Source: Neelides folsomi
Lineage: Eukaryota; Arthropoda; Collembola; Neelipleona; Neelidae
Direction of reading: 5' to 3'
Length of the DNA: 64,000 nucleotides
NCBI GenBank assembly: GCA_034687125.1
Contig: JAQGBZ010000282.1
Coordinates: forward strand, 19,637 to 83,636
Shown: positions 51,501 through 62,579 of the stretch, one piece after another
Layout: every line of letters starts with the position of its first letter
How positions within the stretch are numbered: position 1 is the stretch's first letter
Made by a program: the position numbers and the translations under genes
Notes under the pieces: generated by a model
The model's database searches: none
What the model saw: the letters and a program-made list of their open reading frames with translations, nothing else
What the model was told of the DNA's origin: nothing

Positions 51501-53861
51501 TCGAGGTTCAAGATTGAGGGACTAGCACTTACGATAGAATCTAAACAAAAATTAAACGTTTGTTTATAAATGAATTACTTACAATTTAACATACATAATA
51601 GAAATCGATTATAAAAAGTGAGTATAATCCAAATTGTGTTGAATTGAATAATAAGCTTACGTCTACTGTCAGTATTAATATGCAATTCTTTTTTCGCCAA
51701 CAATTCTCTTTCTGAAGGAATTTTTTTCTTGTAGGTGGTCATAATCTTTAATTTCAATTTCGCAGGTTCGTGGAAACTGAATGAAGAGTCTTGTCGATGA
51801 AGACTCAACTTCTGGAATTTGGTCATCGTTTCCTTTGAGAGATTAAAATGCTTGTCAAAAAAAAAGTTACAAGTTAATATTTAAGTTTGATCATAACACA
51901 CGCTTTCATCGCTCGCAACTGCTTCTTCGTAACTCATCGCCACGACTGCCAGCATCAGATTGAGGAGATAGAAATATCCAAGAAATACCACAGTGATGAA
52001 AAAGAGTAAGGATATCCATCCCTTCGTAGACATTACCTTGTTAATTTAAATGAAGATCGTCATTAATCCCAAATGAAATTTTTCTTATTTTATGCGAAAT
52101 ACAATAATATATAGAGACAACATTTCTCACCAGTTCATAAGGCCTTTCCCAATAATCCAGAGATATAAGGTGGAACGTGGTGAGCATTGAAGCGAAAAAA
52201 GTGTCAAAACTCATCCATCCATTGTCAGGATTATCTCCCAAATTTTCTAAGCAAGTGTATCCAGTTGGACATGTCCTGATTAAAAATGAGTCGTTCCCAC
52301 AAGGAAGGAATTCTTTAACAGGAAAATCCCGTTGGAGCCAATTTCGATTATCATGAATCCAACTGACATTTATAGTGCATTTTATAGTTAGTATAAAAAT
52401 CAATATTGGTCAAATAATTAGAAATCAATAAATTTTATGATATAGGTGTTAACAACCTACAAACTTAATACAAATTAAATTGAATTTTAATAAATATCTA
52501 TTAATTGGAAAGTCAATTTCATTTTACTGATAATAATCCAAATGTCTGTGAGTATCGTTCGGATTAATTGGATCATGTCCAACCAAATCTGCAACTCCGC
52601 CTTTGTTCACAACACATTTTTGAAGAAGTTTCCCCATGAACATTTGAAGACCAACGAGGGAAAAGACAATCAAGCAGAAGAAAGTCAAAGCAAAAACCTC
52701 AATGAGTTTAACGATGGATTTTAGAAGCGCGTTAATCATTGTTCGAAGCCCTTGAAAAACAATCGATTAATTATTAGTTACAATCTATTAATTATTTTTG
52801 AACAAGGTTAATAAAGTTAGAAATATTTTCTTTAAGAATCTATTCATAATCAAATATTTTTACCTGGCAAAATTGAAATTGTTTTAACAGCTCGAAGAAC
52901 TCTTAAAGTTCGTAAAAAATCCAAATTTCCAGGGTTTTGTTGGTCCGTGTATTCAAGGCCCAAGGTCAACCAACCAGCAATTACGCAAACAAAGTCTAGG
53001 ATGTTCCAATTGTTCCTCAAGTATGCAAATTTATTCAAGAGGAACCCTTTCGCAACGAGTTTCAAAATTAATTCGAAAGTGTACACAAGGAGGAAAAGAA
53101 GACTAAAGTTAAATAAAATATCCATCTCGTTAGTTTTTATCTTAAGAAAATTGAAGTAAATTATTTATTTTAAATATAAGGTATCTAAAATATTGGATTG
53201 AAAAATATTGATCTCACTCTACAAGAGGCTTCGGACCTTCTTCCATTCGTTTCACACCTTCAGGCACAATTCCAGAACCAACTGGTGTTTCCTTAAAGTG
53301 GTCACTTGCAAGCAGAATACATTGAGACAAAATTGTGAGGATGATGAAAACGTCGAACCATTGAGTTGTCACAATCGAAATTGCAAGTCTCCGAATTCGG
53401 TTCAAAGGACTGAACAAGAACAATGACTTCGAACATGAAAACCGATTCACGTAATATGTCCCGTAATGAGAACATAAAACACAAAACGTCTGAAAATTAA
53501 AATAGTGTTAGTGAATTTAAAAAAATGTAAATATAAACGTCAAAAATCTAATAAGGACATCAAATAATTGAGAATTAGAATTATAACTTTTAATTTCATA
53601 CATCTTCAGTTATGAAGACATCCACTTCTTCTATTGGGCAGCCAAGAAGTCTTGGATTGATTTTAACCCCTTCGTGAAATGTATCCTCATCTTCATCTAA
53701 TTACATGAATGTTAATTTTGATTGATTTCATGATGAGTTAAAAAATAATTTATTTGGTTATAATTACCATCATTGTCCTCATGATTGGGTTGTTCATCAG
53801 CTCCTGCCGAAAGACTTCGAAGTCGATCATCATCTTCTGGATGGACGGTGGCATGGGCCAT
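45578..53861 (-). CDS. Voltage-gated cation channel alpha subunit, DEEA (Nav2/DSC1) type, copy B
   Basis: 30 minus-strand exons give 1742 residues: 53861-53768, 53696-53602, 53489-53218, 53102-52864, 52750-52528, 52362-52131, 52036-51902, 51832-51661, 51540-51499, 51395-51343, 51247-51181, 51091-50910, 50809-50630, 50536-50298, 50207-50069, 49981-49862, 49790-49662, 49533-49372, 49286-48897, 48772-48629, 48532-48350, 48221-48099, 47997-47806, 47680-47526, 47412-47279, 47196-47009, 46904-46702, 46582-46295, 46161-45942, 45811-45578. It is a head-to-tail paralogue of copy A; most exons have equal length. Pore residues are again Asp, Glu, Glu (Thr-Phe-Glu-Gly-Trp), Ala. The III-IV linker particle is Val-Phe-Leu. 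One pore-region intron of A is absent (exon 52362-52131 equals A's exons 6+7). The I-II linker and both termini are the most divergent parts. Exons ending 49862 and 46295 need GC donors. The exon ending 49662 could instead end at 49695 with a weak GT donor. Confidence 0.92.
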
Positions 53862-54238
53862 CTGATCTCTTCAGTGTTCTCACTCCAAGATCGCGATGTA
53901 TGTGTGGTAATTTGACAAATGTAAGAGAAATTTTTAATGTGATCTGTTTTACGAGTAAAATAATTTCGATTCCTTCAATCCTTGATCGATCGCTGATAAG
54001 TCAAACATTGATCCTTGTTAGTCTTAAAATATTTTTTGGATTAAAATTAAAATATTGCGATAGAAATCAATTTTAAGAATTTTAAAGAGAACAAGAACGT
54101 GATCTAAATCATCGAGACTTTTTGTCATTTTTGTATTGTTGGAAGAAGATCTCTTTTGATTTCAATTGATCTGATTGTGAATGCCAAAGGTCGAAGAACC
54201 TGAAGAAGGAAAAGGGAAACTCAAAGAAAATTGGGAAA
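53862..54238. other. Bidirectional promoter region with small upstream ORF
   Basis: 377 bp between divergent start codons of channel copy B (minus) and the tubby-like gene (plus). An ATG at 54181 opens a 24-codon frame that overlaps the start of the tubby-like frame out of register. It would act as an upstream ORF if transcribed. No TATA box recognised. Confidence 0.45.
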
Positions 54239-56869
54239 ATGAATTTTTATAATGAAGAGCTTCAAATGCTCGCGCGAATTAGTCACATTAAACAAGGCCC
54301 GGACTGCCCGGACATTGAACCCGTTGCATTATCTAACGTTCCTCAGCTTCTTCACGTTCCTCACGTTTCTTTGAATTCAATTAAGCCTGAAGTTGAAGAG
54401 GGAGTTTCTGAAAGGCCGGATGTAGTCTTTAAAACTCTGTTCACTAAACAAGATCTTTCAAACATCTCGGAAAAGTGGAAGACGACGCTGAAGGAACAAA
54501 AAGAAAATGAAGAAACAGGACGATCATCGGGAGAATCTCCACTTCACGGATTGCAAAAACACAAAAAGGACTTCAAACCGCCAATCCTCAGCAATAAAGT
54601 TGGAATTTATGATGAGGATGACACATTGACTGAGAAATTGAATTTGGCAAGGAAGCTGAGAGAAGAATTGGTCCTCGATGAAAAATCCGATCAGAGCCAA
54701 TGCATCGAAAAGGCGCTTTCATTTTTGAGCAAATACCGGAAACCGAACCAGACAACGGTATATTATCCTCCTTCAAGAATTGATGAGATGACTTCAATCC
54801 GATGTGAGTGTTAAATAAATTAAACTTTAAATCTTACAATTACAGACATTGAGTAGGTAATTCTTAATTCTTTAATAATTTAATCATGAGATTAATTTAA
54901 TCTTTTTAACAAGATGAACGGGATTTTACCGATAAGGATGGATTTGAATACCAAGAGCTGATCATCATCCCCAAGTTAAATGACGAAGAACAAAATTGGA
55001 AGCGATCGAAAAAACTTGGAAAAATCAAGCGTGCTTTCCTTCCAACCGAACCACCCAAATCAGACGATGAGAATTCAAAGGATGAGGATTCTATTGACGA
55101 TGACAATTTGGTCGTTAATTTCAATGATTATTTGTCTGAAGAGGGCACTGACGAAGATGAATATCTCCCGATACCTCAAATTCAAAAGTCCAAGAAGTCT
55201 TACAAGAAAGACCCCGTCCACACTGTTGATTCCACACCTGTCAATCCAATCAATAGAGAGGAGATCTTTGATCTTTTTACTTTGACGGATCTGGATGCTG
55301 CAGGATTTGACATAGGAGAAAAACAAAGAAATACTTCCTTTGCCAATTTGGAAAAATATAATCCATTTTTCAAGGTATTTCTTCATTTTATTATTTTTCA
55401 ATTTAATTCAATTATTTATGTTTTTTTTGATTCTAACTTTGAATGCATAGGCTGAAATTATGGATGGCGTTAGAGAGTTTAAACCCGACACTTTAAATAT
55501 TATGGAAGATTTGACTAAGTTTATTGGGATTCCTCCTCCGGTTGGTCATTTGATCAAGTGCCGGATAGTTCGAGACAAACATCCTTTGCATCCAACTTAT
55601 TATCTCTACCTTGAAAGGAATGACGACGGACATAAAGTATTTTTATATTTGTTATAAATATCATTTTATTAATATTAACAGGTTTCTTGTACCATTTTGT
55701 GCATTGTCATTTAAACTTCTTTATTTGTTTACATATATGATTTTATATTTATTATTCGTTTATTAGATTTTGATCTTAGCCGCGAGAAAAAGGAGCAAAT
55801 GTAAAACCAGCAATTATGTTATCACAACTGACTCAAATGACATTCGTCGAGAAAGTGAAAAGTTTGTGGGGAAGCTCCGTGCAAACATGTTTGGAACTCA
55901 ATTTGTTCTTTATGGTCCTGGACGGTCAATTAAAGACCATGAGCCCAAATCATTCCTTCGAATTCCACTTATGAAGAAAAAGGATATGGATCTTTCCTTG
56001 CCTTATAGGGAAGAATTGGCCGTCATTGTTTATGTAATTATTAGCCAACTTTAACAATTCCATTATCATGGACAGCAGTTAATTTGAACCATTTATTTTT
56101 TAAAGGAGCTAAATGTTCTCGGAGCAAACGGACCAAGAAAACTTGAACTGACAATTCCTGCAATGATTAATGAAATAGAACACGTTGAAATGAGACCTGA
56201 GAATCTTTATCAAACTACTGTTGGTAAGTTAAATGCATACTTTAAGCTTAATTGATAAATTAAATAAAATGCATTACATTGTAAAAATATGTAATAACAA
56301 TAAAAAGTGGTTATTTAACCTTAAATTTTTATAACTATTGTAAACGTGTTTCTTATCTAATTTTTAATGTAATTTTTAAGAATATTTATAACGTTGTTTT
56401 TGTGGCTAAAAGTTGATTTGGAATGGATTTTAGAGAAAGAGAAATTTCATGATTTGACAGGGCTTGTCAAACTCCGTAACAAAAAGCCGGTTTGGAACGA
56501 TGAGACTCAATCATTTGTACTTAATTTTCACGGAAGAGTCACACAAGCTTCTGTCAAGAACTTTCAAGTCATTCATGAACTAAAAGGTGATTTTGTATCA
56601 ATCACCTAAATGCTATTTTTTATCTTTTTTACAAGTTTTTTTACACATATTTGTTAATGGTATCTTTCAATTTATTTATTAGATAGTTTATGTACCTTTC
56701 ACTTACCCTGTAATTTGATTGTTTATTTTTAATAGAGGATTATGTGATTCTTCAATTTGGAAGGATCGGAGAAGACTCCTTTACACTTGATTTCCGTTAT
56801 CCTTTGTCTCCACTTCAGGCATTTGGAATTGCTTTAGCCAGTTTTGATAACAAAATTGCTTGTGATTAA
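54239..56869 (+). CDS. Tubby-like protein
   Basis: Seven exons join in phase: 54239-54803, 54914-55374, 55451-55636, 55767-56033, 56106-56223, 56434-56586 and 56736-56869. The product is 627 residues. The first 350 are acidic and disordered, as in other tubby proteins. The C-terminal tubby beta-barrel (about residues 360-627) contains Pro-Thr-Tyr-Tyr-Leu-Tyr-Leu, then [11 protein letters not shown], which keeps the Lys and Arg that bind PI(4,5)P2. It continues with Val-Leu-Gly-Ala-Asn-Gly-Pro-Arg-Lys, Val-Trp-Asn-Asp-Glu-Thr-Gln-Ser, [11 protein letters not shown], and ends Asp-Asn-Lys-Ile-Ala-Cys-Asp. Tubby proteins bind phosphoinositides and carry receptors into cilia (Drosophila king tubby). 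The N-terminal start could lie upstream if another exon exists. Confidence 0.93.
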
Positions 56870-57150
56870 GCTGAATGAATAGCATTTGCAAATTGTAATC
56901 AAGAAATATATCTTGTAATTTAACATCTACTATAGTTTATGCTAAGAAAACATTTTTTTTCATGTATTTGAAATGATCAAAACTTGAATAAAATGCATTT
57001 TTTATGTTTTATAAGAAGAGTTTTGTATGTAAGTAAATTGCAAGTTGCGAATCAATTCATAATTCCAAACAAGGAGATTTTTCAATTTTTATTTTTCAAT
57101 TGATTTCAAAATTGAAAAAGTCATATTCCCCCGATAAACAAATTCAAATA

Positions 57151-58433
57151 ATGTCAAACAAAGCGTGTTGCTGTATCTCAAACATCCTTTATGCGTTCAT
57201 CATATCCATATTGGGAATTATTGTAAATTCAAATTAAATATAATTTTTATTTTTAATTATAAGATTTTACCATAAAATAACTTTAGCTTTACTGTTCGAA
57301 TTTCTCCATTTAAAATTTAATTTCAATAACAATAATTTTTTGCATAAAGCTTTTTGGTGTGAGCATTTCATTCTGTATTTGCTCTTTCATCGTCCCGACC
57401 TATATTTGCAACGATTTGCGTGAAGACGAAATTTATGATTTCAGCAACAATCCTCGAGTGATACCCAAAACAACACCGTCGATGCTCATACCAGTGAGGC
57501 CAAGACATAAAGACAACAATGGGAATCAATATGTCAATTATGATCTGAGACATCTCAATTCCTCCATGTCCTTCATTGACATTTTTCTGTTTTCACCCGC
57601 CTGCCAAATTTATTTCCTACGGCTTTTTAGTTAATATTTTCATATTTGGAACACCAAAAGAATTTTTTTAAAGATTTTTATAATTCTATTTTAATTTTTA
57701 ATACACTATTTTTTAAAATTAATAGTTCACCCTTTCAACTGACTATTCAGATTATTAATTATTAATTTTCAGTCACTCTCTTAATTGACTTAATTGGATT
57801 TTTTGCTTCGATATTTCTAATTATTGGAGCATCAAAGGTGAGTTTAAATTAAGTCAATAATTAAAAATAATCAAATAACGTTTTATTTGAAGTAAAAATA
57901 TTTTTATAACCGAATATAACAAAAAATGACATTTTTTAATCCATTAATATTATTTTGGCTTATTATTTGACAATTAAAATGATTATTTTCAGAAAAACAA
58001 TATGTCGCGAGTTTCCTTTCGGTTTTTCTCGCTTATTTTTTCCCTTGAATTCGTCTCATGTGTAACATTCTTGGCCATTGTTGGCTACGACGCAGCGTTT
58101 AAATTCCACATGATTCGGATCGGGATGTTTCTCTTCCTTATGTTTGGGAGTATGCGAGCGAGTTTCTTTTTCGCCAAGTATATTCGTGGACGAGAACATA
58201 ACAACCAGGAGAAGGAAATTGAGAACATGCTCATGGACCAAGAAACACAAGGCGTCAAATTACCCGCAATTTCTCCCCATGTTCCCTCCGACTCCGAAAT
58301 CCCAGCTGACACCGAACAAGCCAAAATTGACAAGTCGATCAAGAAGCTTTTATTCAACCAAGATACTGACATGAACCAAGTCAAAACTGAAGATAAGTTT
58401 AAACGAAAACTGAGCACTAGAGCTGAGCACTAG
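57151..58433 (+). CDS. Four-pass membrane protein, unknown family
   Basis: Four exons join in phase: 57151-57222, 57350-57629, 57773-57837 and 57993-58433, giving 285 residues. There are four hydrophobic segments: about residues 10-42 (crossing exon 1/2), 100-140 (crossing exon 2/3), 150-175 and 178-200. The loop between the first two is about 55 residues, polar and without a clear Cys motif. The N-terminus begins with a Cys-Cys-Cys cluster that could be palmitoylated, and the last 90 residues are a charged cytoplasmic tail. The layout resembles tetraspan proteins of the DUF4728/MARVEL kind in insects, but the tetraspanin Cys-Cys-Gly motif is absent. I do not name a family. Exon 2 ends at a weak GTTAAT donor. 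Confidence 0.6.
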
Positions 58434-59219
58434 AGCACTAACAAAATTTCTTTTGCATACTTAAAATTTTCATATGTTATTTATAATAATAAATTATTCC
58501 AAAGAATTAAATAATTATTAATAAACTTATATTAACATTTTTATTGTTGATTGTACAAATAGAATCACTTGCAAAACCAGCTGCAAAATAGGATTAAAAG
58601 TCAGAGAAAGAGGGAATCGTTTGATGCTGATTAATATTCAAGACAGATGTCATTTATCCTTGAGGAATAAAACTCTTCTTATCTTTAAACATTGCCATTT
58701 TATATAAAGCGAATTTCACATGTAATATTTAACTGGCACCATCAACAGTAGGTACGAGTAAAGTCAAGTATGCTTATACCTACATACATACTTATTGTTA
58801 GCTAAAGTACATAAGTAATGTAAGTAAGTATATGAACGAACCCTGGCTATAAAGAAGGAAATACAGTAATATACATTACATTTATCATATCATAATACTC
58901 TAGTATGAAATATTAAGAGCTAAAGTTAACTTTAAGATTACGTACTTATAATGTACCAGTAAATAAATAATAATTATTTGATTCAATACATACATGGAAA
59001 ACTTTTATATCTCTTTACCTCTAGATAAGCATGCATTATATTAAGTTTAAATATAATTCTTATTTAAGCGTGTAATTGAAATTCAAGAGGGCAAATTGTG
59101 TTGAGATTCTGCCCTCAGGACATCACACACGTCGTGAATCACAACACAATATTTTTATTGCTTTGACGCATTCTTCCGCGAAATCACATTTATAATTAAG
59201 ATTTAATAATTTTAAAAAG
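58434..59219. other. Intergenic, AT-rich
   Basis: About 0.8 kb. Simple TACATACATAC/TAAGTATA-type repeats occur near 58775-58830. The promoter of the following gene starts at its right end. No gene seen. Confidence 0.45.
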
Positions 59220-59301
59220 TATAAAGGTCGGTTGGGATTATTCCGAGTTCATTTGTAATTTAATATATTGAGGATTCATTCTGAATAACTCAATCCTCAA
59301 T
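59220..59301 (+). promoter_or_regulatory. TATA box and 5' UTR hairpin
   Basis: TATAAAG at 59220-59226 is 116 bp before the ATG. A perfect 10-bp inverted repeat, ATTGAGGATT (59267-59276) and AATCCTCAAT (59292-59301), follows with a 15-nt loop. It would lie in the 5' UTR, about 40 nt before the start codon, and could form a hairpin in the mRNA. Confidence 0.5.
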
Positions 59302-59341
59302 CTTTAAACAAAATCTCTCAATCTTTAAAATATTAGTGAAA

Positions 59342-60459
59342 ATGATTTTTAATTATTTGATTTGTATTTCAACATTGTTCATCTGCTTTGCATTTGCGGA
59401 TTCTCAAACTGCATTGGGAAATATTGGAAGAAGCAAAACTGCGTAAGTCGATTTATTTATTTATTAATTCATTAAAATTTTATAACAATAGAATAACAAT
59501 AACTATATTAAATCTAGATCTCAAATCATGACGAATGGAAATAATAACAATGCTAACAACAATATGATGAATGTTGATATCAAACTTAAAGAAATTAAAG
59601 ATCAATTAATGGTAAGAAAAACCTTTTAATTTATTAAAAAATAATCAAACTATGAATTTACAAGTTATTTATAATAGAATTGTTTTTGTGATAAAAATTA
59701 ATTAATTTGTTACAGATAATGATGCAAGCAATTGAAATGATGAATTTGAAAATCACCATGCAAGAAACCAACGTTGGATTAATTACAAAGAAACTTTCGC
59801 AACTTTCAAAAAGTCTTTTACCCTCCATTTTCCTATCTGAGGACTTCAACAGCAAACTCCTGAGCTCCAAATGGGAAATATTTCCCAATGAAACTTTGAC
59901 TAAATACAGAGAATACGAGTGGACCGGCGGGATTCTCAAAACCCGCCCTGAAAAAGGCTTCTACTGCGTTTACACAAATTCAACAAGTGAAATTCTCCGA
60001 GAAAAAAAATTAATCGAACTGAAATTTAAATCCAAGATTGTGAAAGGAGCAGCTAACTCAGCATATTTGGAACTTGGGGGTTGTTCAAAGAAATTGGGTT
60101 GGGACGAATATTCTTTAAGGTTTGGGCCAACTTTCGGCGGTGGCTTTGGATCAAAAGTTTATGTTGGACTTCGACAGGGAAACAACGACTTTTTGAAATA
60201 CATTGAAGGGAAGGGGAAAATTGATGATGGGAAAATTCACGAATACACTTTGAACATTTCGCCAAAAGAGAATTCATTTTCATTGAGCGTTGATGGTTTA
60301 GCAGTCGAGAACGGGAAATTTAATTTTCCGTTAAATGACATTTTGCCTTCGTGTCGAGTTTCAATTTGTTCTCAAATTGAAAATCCTTCCGTTGTTGAAA
60401 TTGATGATGTTTTTGTGGGAAGTCCGGCGGATTCTTGTTCTGATATTACTCATACCTAA
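59342..60459 (+). CDS. Secreted protein with candidate jelly-roll (ConA/LamG-like) domain
   Basis: Three exons join in phase: 59342-59442, 59518-59611 and 59716-60459, giving 312 residues. Exon 1 encodes a signal peptide (Ile/Leu/Phe/Cys-rich core ending Ala-Phe-Ala-Asp). Next come an Asn-rich linker and a helix of about 50 residues with Met/Leu/Ile heptads, a likely coiled coil for oligomerisation. The last 200 residues alternate hydrophobic and polar residues as in a beta-sandwich. They include Glu-Asp-Phe-Asn-Ser...Lys-Trp-Glu near the start and Glu-Tyr-Thr-Leu-Asn-Ile...Phe-Ser-Leu-Ser-Val-Asp-Gly near the end, a pattern seen in concanavalin-like and laminin-G domains. It also ends with Val-Glu-Ile-Asp-Asp-Val-Phe-Val-Gly, as such domains often do. 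Signal plus coiled coil plus beta-sandwich is the layout of secreted lectin-like proteins, but the family call is inference. Confidence 0.65.
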
Positions 60460-60779
60460 GTACTTAGATAAACAAATTAGCAACTGAATTTTTTTTATAA
60501 ATAATCGAATTTACTTATTTCTTTTTACATACAGATAGATATTAAAAATTTAATTAATTAATTTACAACATATTTCTGGAAATATAATTATTTAAAATTA
60601 AGATTTGAGATATGATTCATGATATGATAAATTATTAAATTATACTTTTGATGAAACAATAAAAACGGAAAGCTAATTTTATAATTTGTAACACTTGACA
60701 ATTAAAGTGACTTACATTTTCTTATGTGCTCATCATGTGTTTTAGAGTTTTATGAACATTTAACATACTAGAATAAGTA
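60460..60779. other. Convergent intergenic region
   Basis: About 320 bp between the lectin-like stop codon and the zinc-finger remnant. AATAAA near 60658 is one of several possible poly(A) signals. Nothing else seen. Confidence 0.45.
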
Positions 60780-61430
60780 GCTGCATACGTGCATATTGTT
60801 GCATTTGTAAGGTTTTTCTTTGGTATGGATTCTTGTGTGGACTTTTAAAGAGCCATTTTAAGTGCATGAATATTTGCATAATTACATTTGTAAGGTTTTT
60901 CTCCAGTGTGGGTTCTTATATGAGTCTTCACAGCTCCTCTGCAATAAAATGATAATTGACACATGCTGCACTGAAAGGGTTTTTCTTTTGTATGAGTTCT
61001 TGTGTCTTTTTAAATGTTGATTTTGATTACAAAAATAATCGCATAATTTGCATTTGAATGGTTTTTCTCCTGTGTGTATTCTCATATGACTGCGTAAATG
61101 ATTTTTATAAGAAGTCGAATATTCACAAGTATTGCATTTAAATTGCTTTTCACCAGAATGAATCCTTAAATGGCATTTTAAACTGTATTTATTAGCATAA
61201 GAAAATTCACATAAATTGCACTTGAAGGGTTTTTCTCCTGTGTGATTTCTTGTGTGGATTACAAGATTCGACTCAGTGGTTGTCGAATACTTGCATATTT
61301 TACATTTATATGGTTTTTCTTTAGTGTGTATTTTAATATTATTTTTTAAATTCAATTTACGTCCAGGCGAGTAAGAACAAAAAATGCATTTTAATATATT
61401 ATACTTAAATATTAGGCTGTATGCAATCAT
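60780..61430 (-). pseudogene. C2H2 zinc-finger array, frameshifted
   Basis: On the minus strand an open frame from 61430 encodes about five C2H2 fingers with Thr-Gly/Lys/Ser-Glu-Lys linkers. In the first finger a zinc His is replaced by Asn. At about 61001-61004 the frame is lost: reading on from His-Leu-Lys-Arg-His needs two extra bases (a CA lost from a CACACA-like run) to reach the next finger, which is then intact with Cys-X2-Cys and His-X3-His. Beyond that, the next finger lacks its second Cys and meets a stop. Two further degenerate linker remnants continue to about 60780. There is no visible upstream exon or BTB/KRAB/ZAD-type domain. This is most likely a decaying zinc-finger gene or retrocopy. 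Confidence 0.7.
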
Positions 61431-62523
61431 ATTGTTGTGTAGATAATATGGGTAAGTTTATAATTAGAATTAAGATTGACCTTGCTATGTACTACGATAA
61501 AACCTAAAAGTATATACCTACCTATACCTAAAAATATCTACCTATATAAAATATTGGTTTGATGTTTGTCTGAAGTAAGCCGACTTTTAGCTTTGGAATT
61601 AGCAGTGGGAAGTGTGTTTAATATACCAAATTACCGTCGTACCTCAATAACGAATGTAACGGGGGGAATTTTTGATCCTACCCTCTGTCTTTGAGTAATC
61701 TGTGACAATGGGTTTGGCAAGAAAGAGAAACATAAACTATTGAAATATTTTTAAAAAGTTGCCTTCTCTTGCCTGATTCTTTATGATTTAAAAAATTGTG
61801 TGCGGCTCCGGGCCCATAATGTGCCAGGAGCGGATCGTTCCTGTCCGCCCCGACCTTCTGGCTCGGGTAATAGCCGAATCGAATGGCAAATGCCAAACTC
61901 TGTGACATTATCACGATCTTAAGAGGTTTGTAATATTAATTCAGCCCACACTGTTATAATAAGAGCTAAATGCCGACGGATTACCTAAATACACTGATAT
62001 TTTATAACTAAAGAACAGCAAAGGTCCCGTCTCCCGACTTCTATCCATTGTAAATCCTGGCCCGAAATCTGTCTGGGGGTTATGATTTTAAAAGTATCCG
62101 CGTCGGGGGACAGATATCGGACGGTTTGTATCATTTAATAGTTTTTAATGGAAAGAAGGTATCAACCAATCGGGAGACTGGCCGATTGCTGGTATTATTT
62201 ATAAATAACTTAAATGATTAATTTATCATTAATGAAATGAGTATAATTAAACTATACAATATATCTACTAATCTAACTAATATTGCATTCTAATTTTATA
62301 TAAAATTTTATATTAATATTTATATATGCATGCATATTTTTCAAGTTATATAGGTACATAAAGATTAAAAGATTATAATATAATATTAGAAAACCTTGAA
62401 AGATTTTAGTATAAGTTGTATCACACATTATTATTTATTCCTTTTTGTAACTTTCCATCAGAAGTTGTGATTAAACTCTGGTTCATCAATCACAATAAAA
62501 TTCAAATACCCCACGTCCAGTAT
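61431..62523. other. Intergenic, mixed composition
   Basis: About 1.1 kb. The part 61600-62190 is GC-richer than its surroundings but has no coding family signal. A weak inverted repeat (listed separately) lies at about 62016-62190. The right end carries a TATAAAA at 62524-62530 ahead of the methyltransferase gene. Confidence 0.45.
62016..62190. repeat. Possible short inverted-repeat element
   Basis: CAGCAAAGGTCCCGTCTCCCGA near 62017-62038 is similar to the reverse complement of TCGGGAGACTGGCCGATTGCTG near 62169-62190. About 17 of 22 positions agree. The ends could be terminal repeats of a decayed 175-bp MITE. No target duplication is evident. Confidence 0.3.
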
Positions 62524-62579
62524 TATAAAAACACGTTTTTATTAGTAAAGCTTCAAATTCAAACAAAAGAGTTGAAAAT

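Noticed and set aside
36688-53861. Calling the channels para (Nav1) sodium channels
   Set aside because: The domain III pore residue is Glu in both copies, not Lys, which places them in the DEEA class.
58775-58830. Short direct repeats that might suggest a CRISPR-like or satellite array
   Set aside because: They are irregular TACATAC/TAAGTA simple repeats without spacers, normal in AT-rich animal DNA.
61678-61914. 78-codon minus-strand frame
   Set aside because: Low-information sequence in a GC-richer intergenic patch, with no splice partner or family resemblance.
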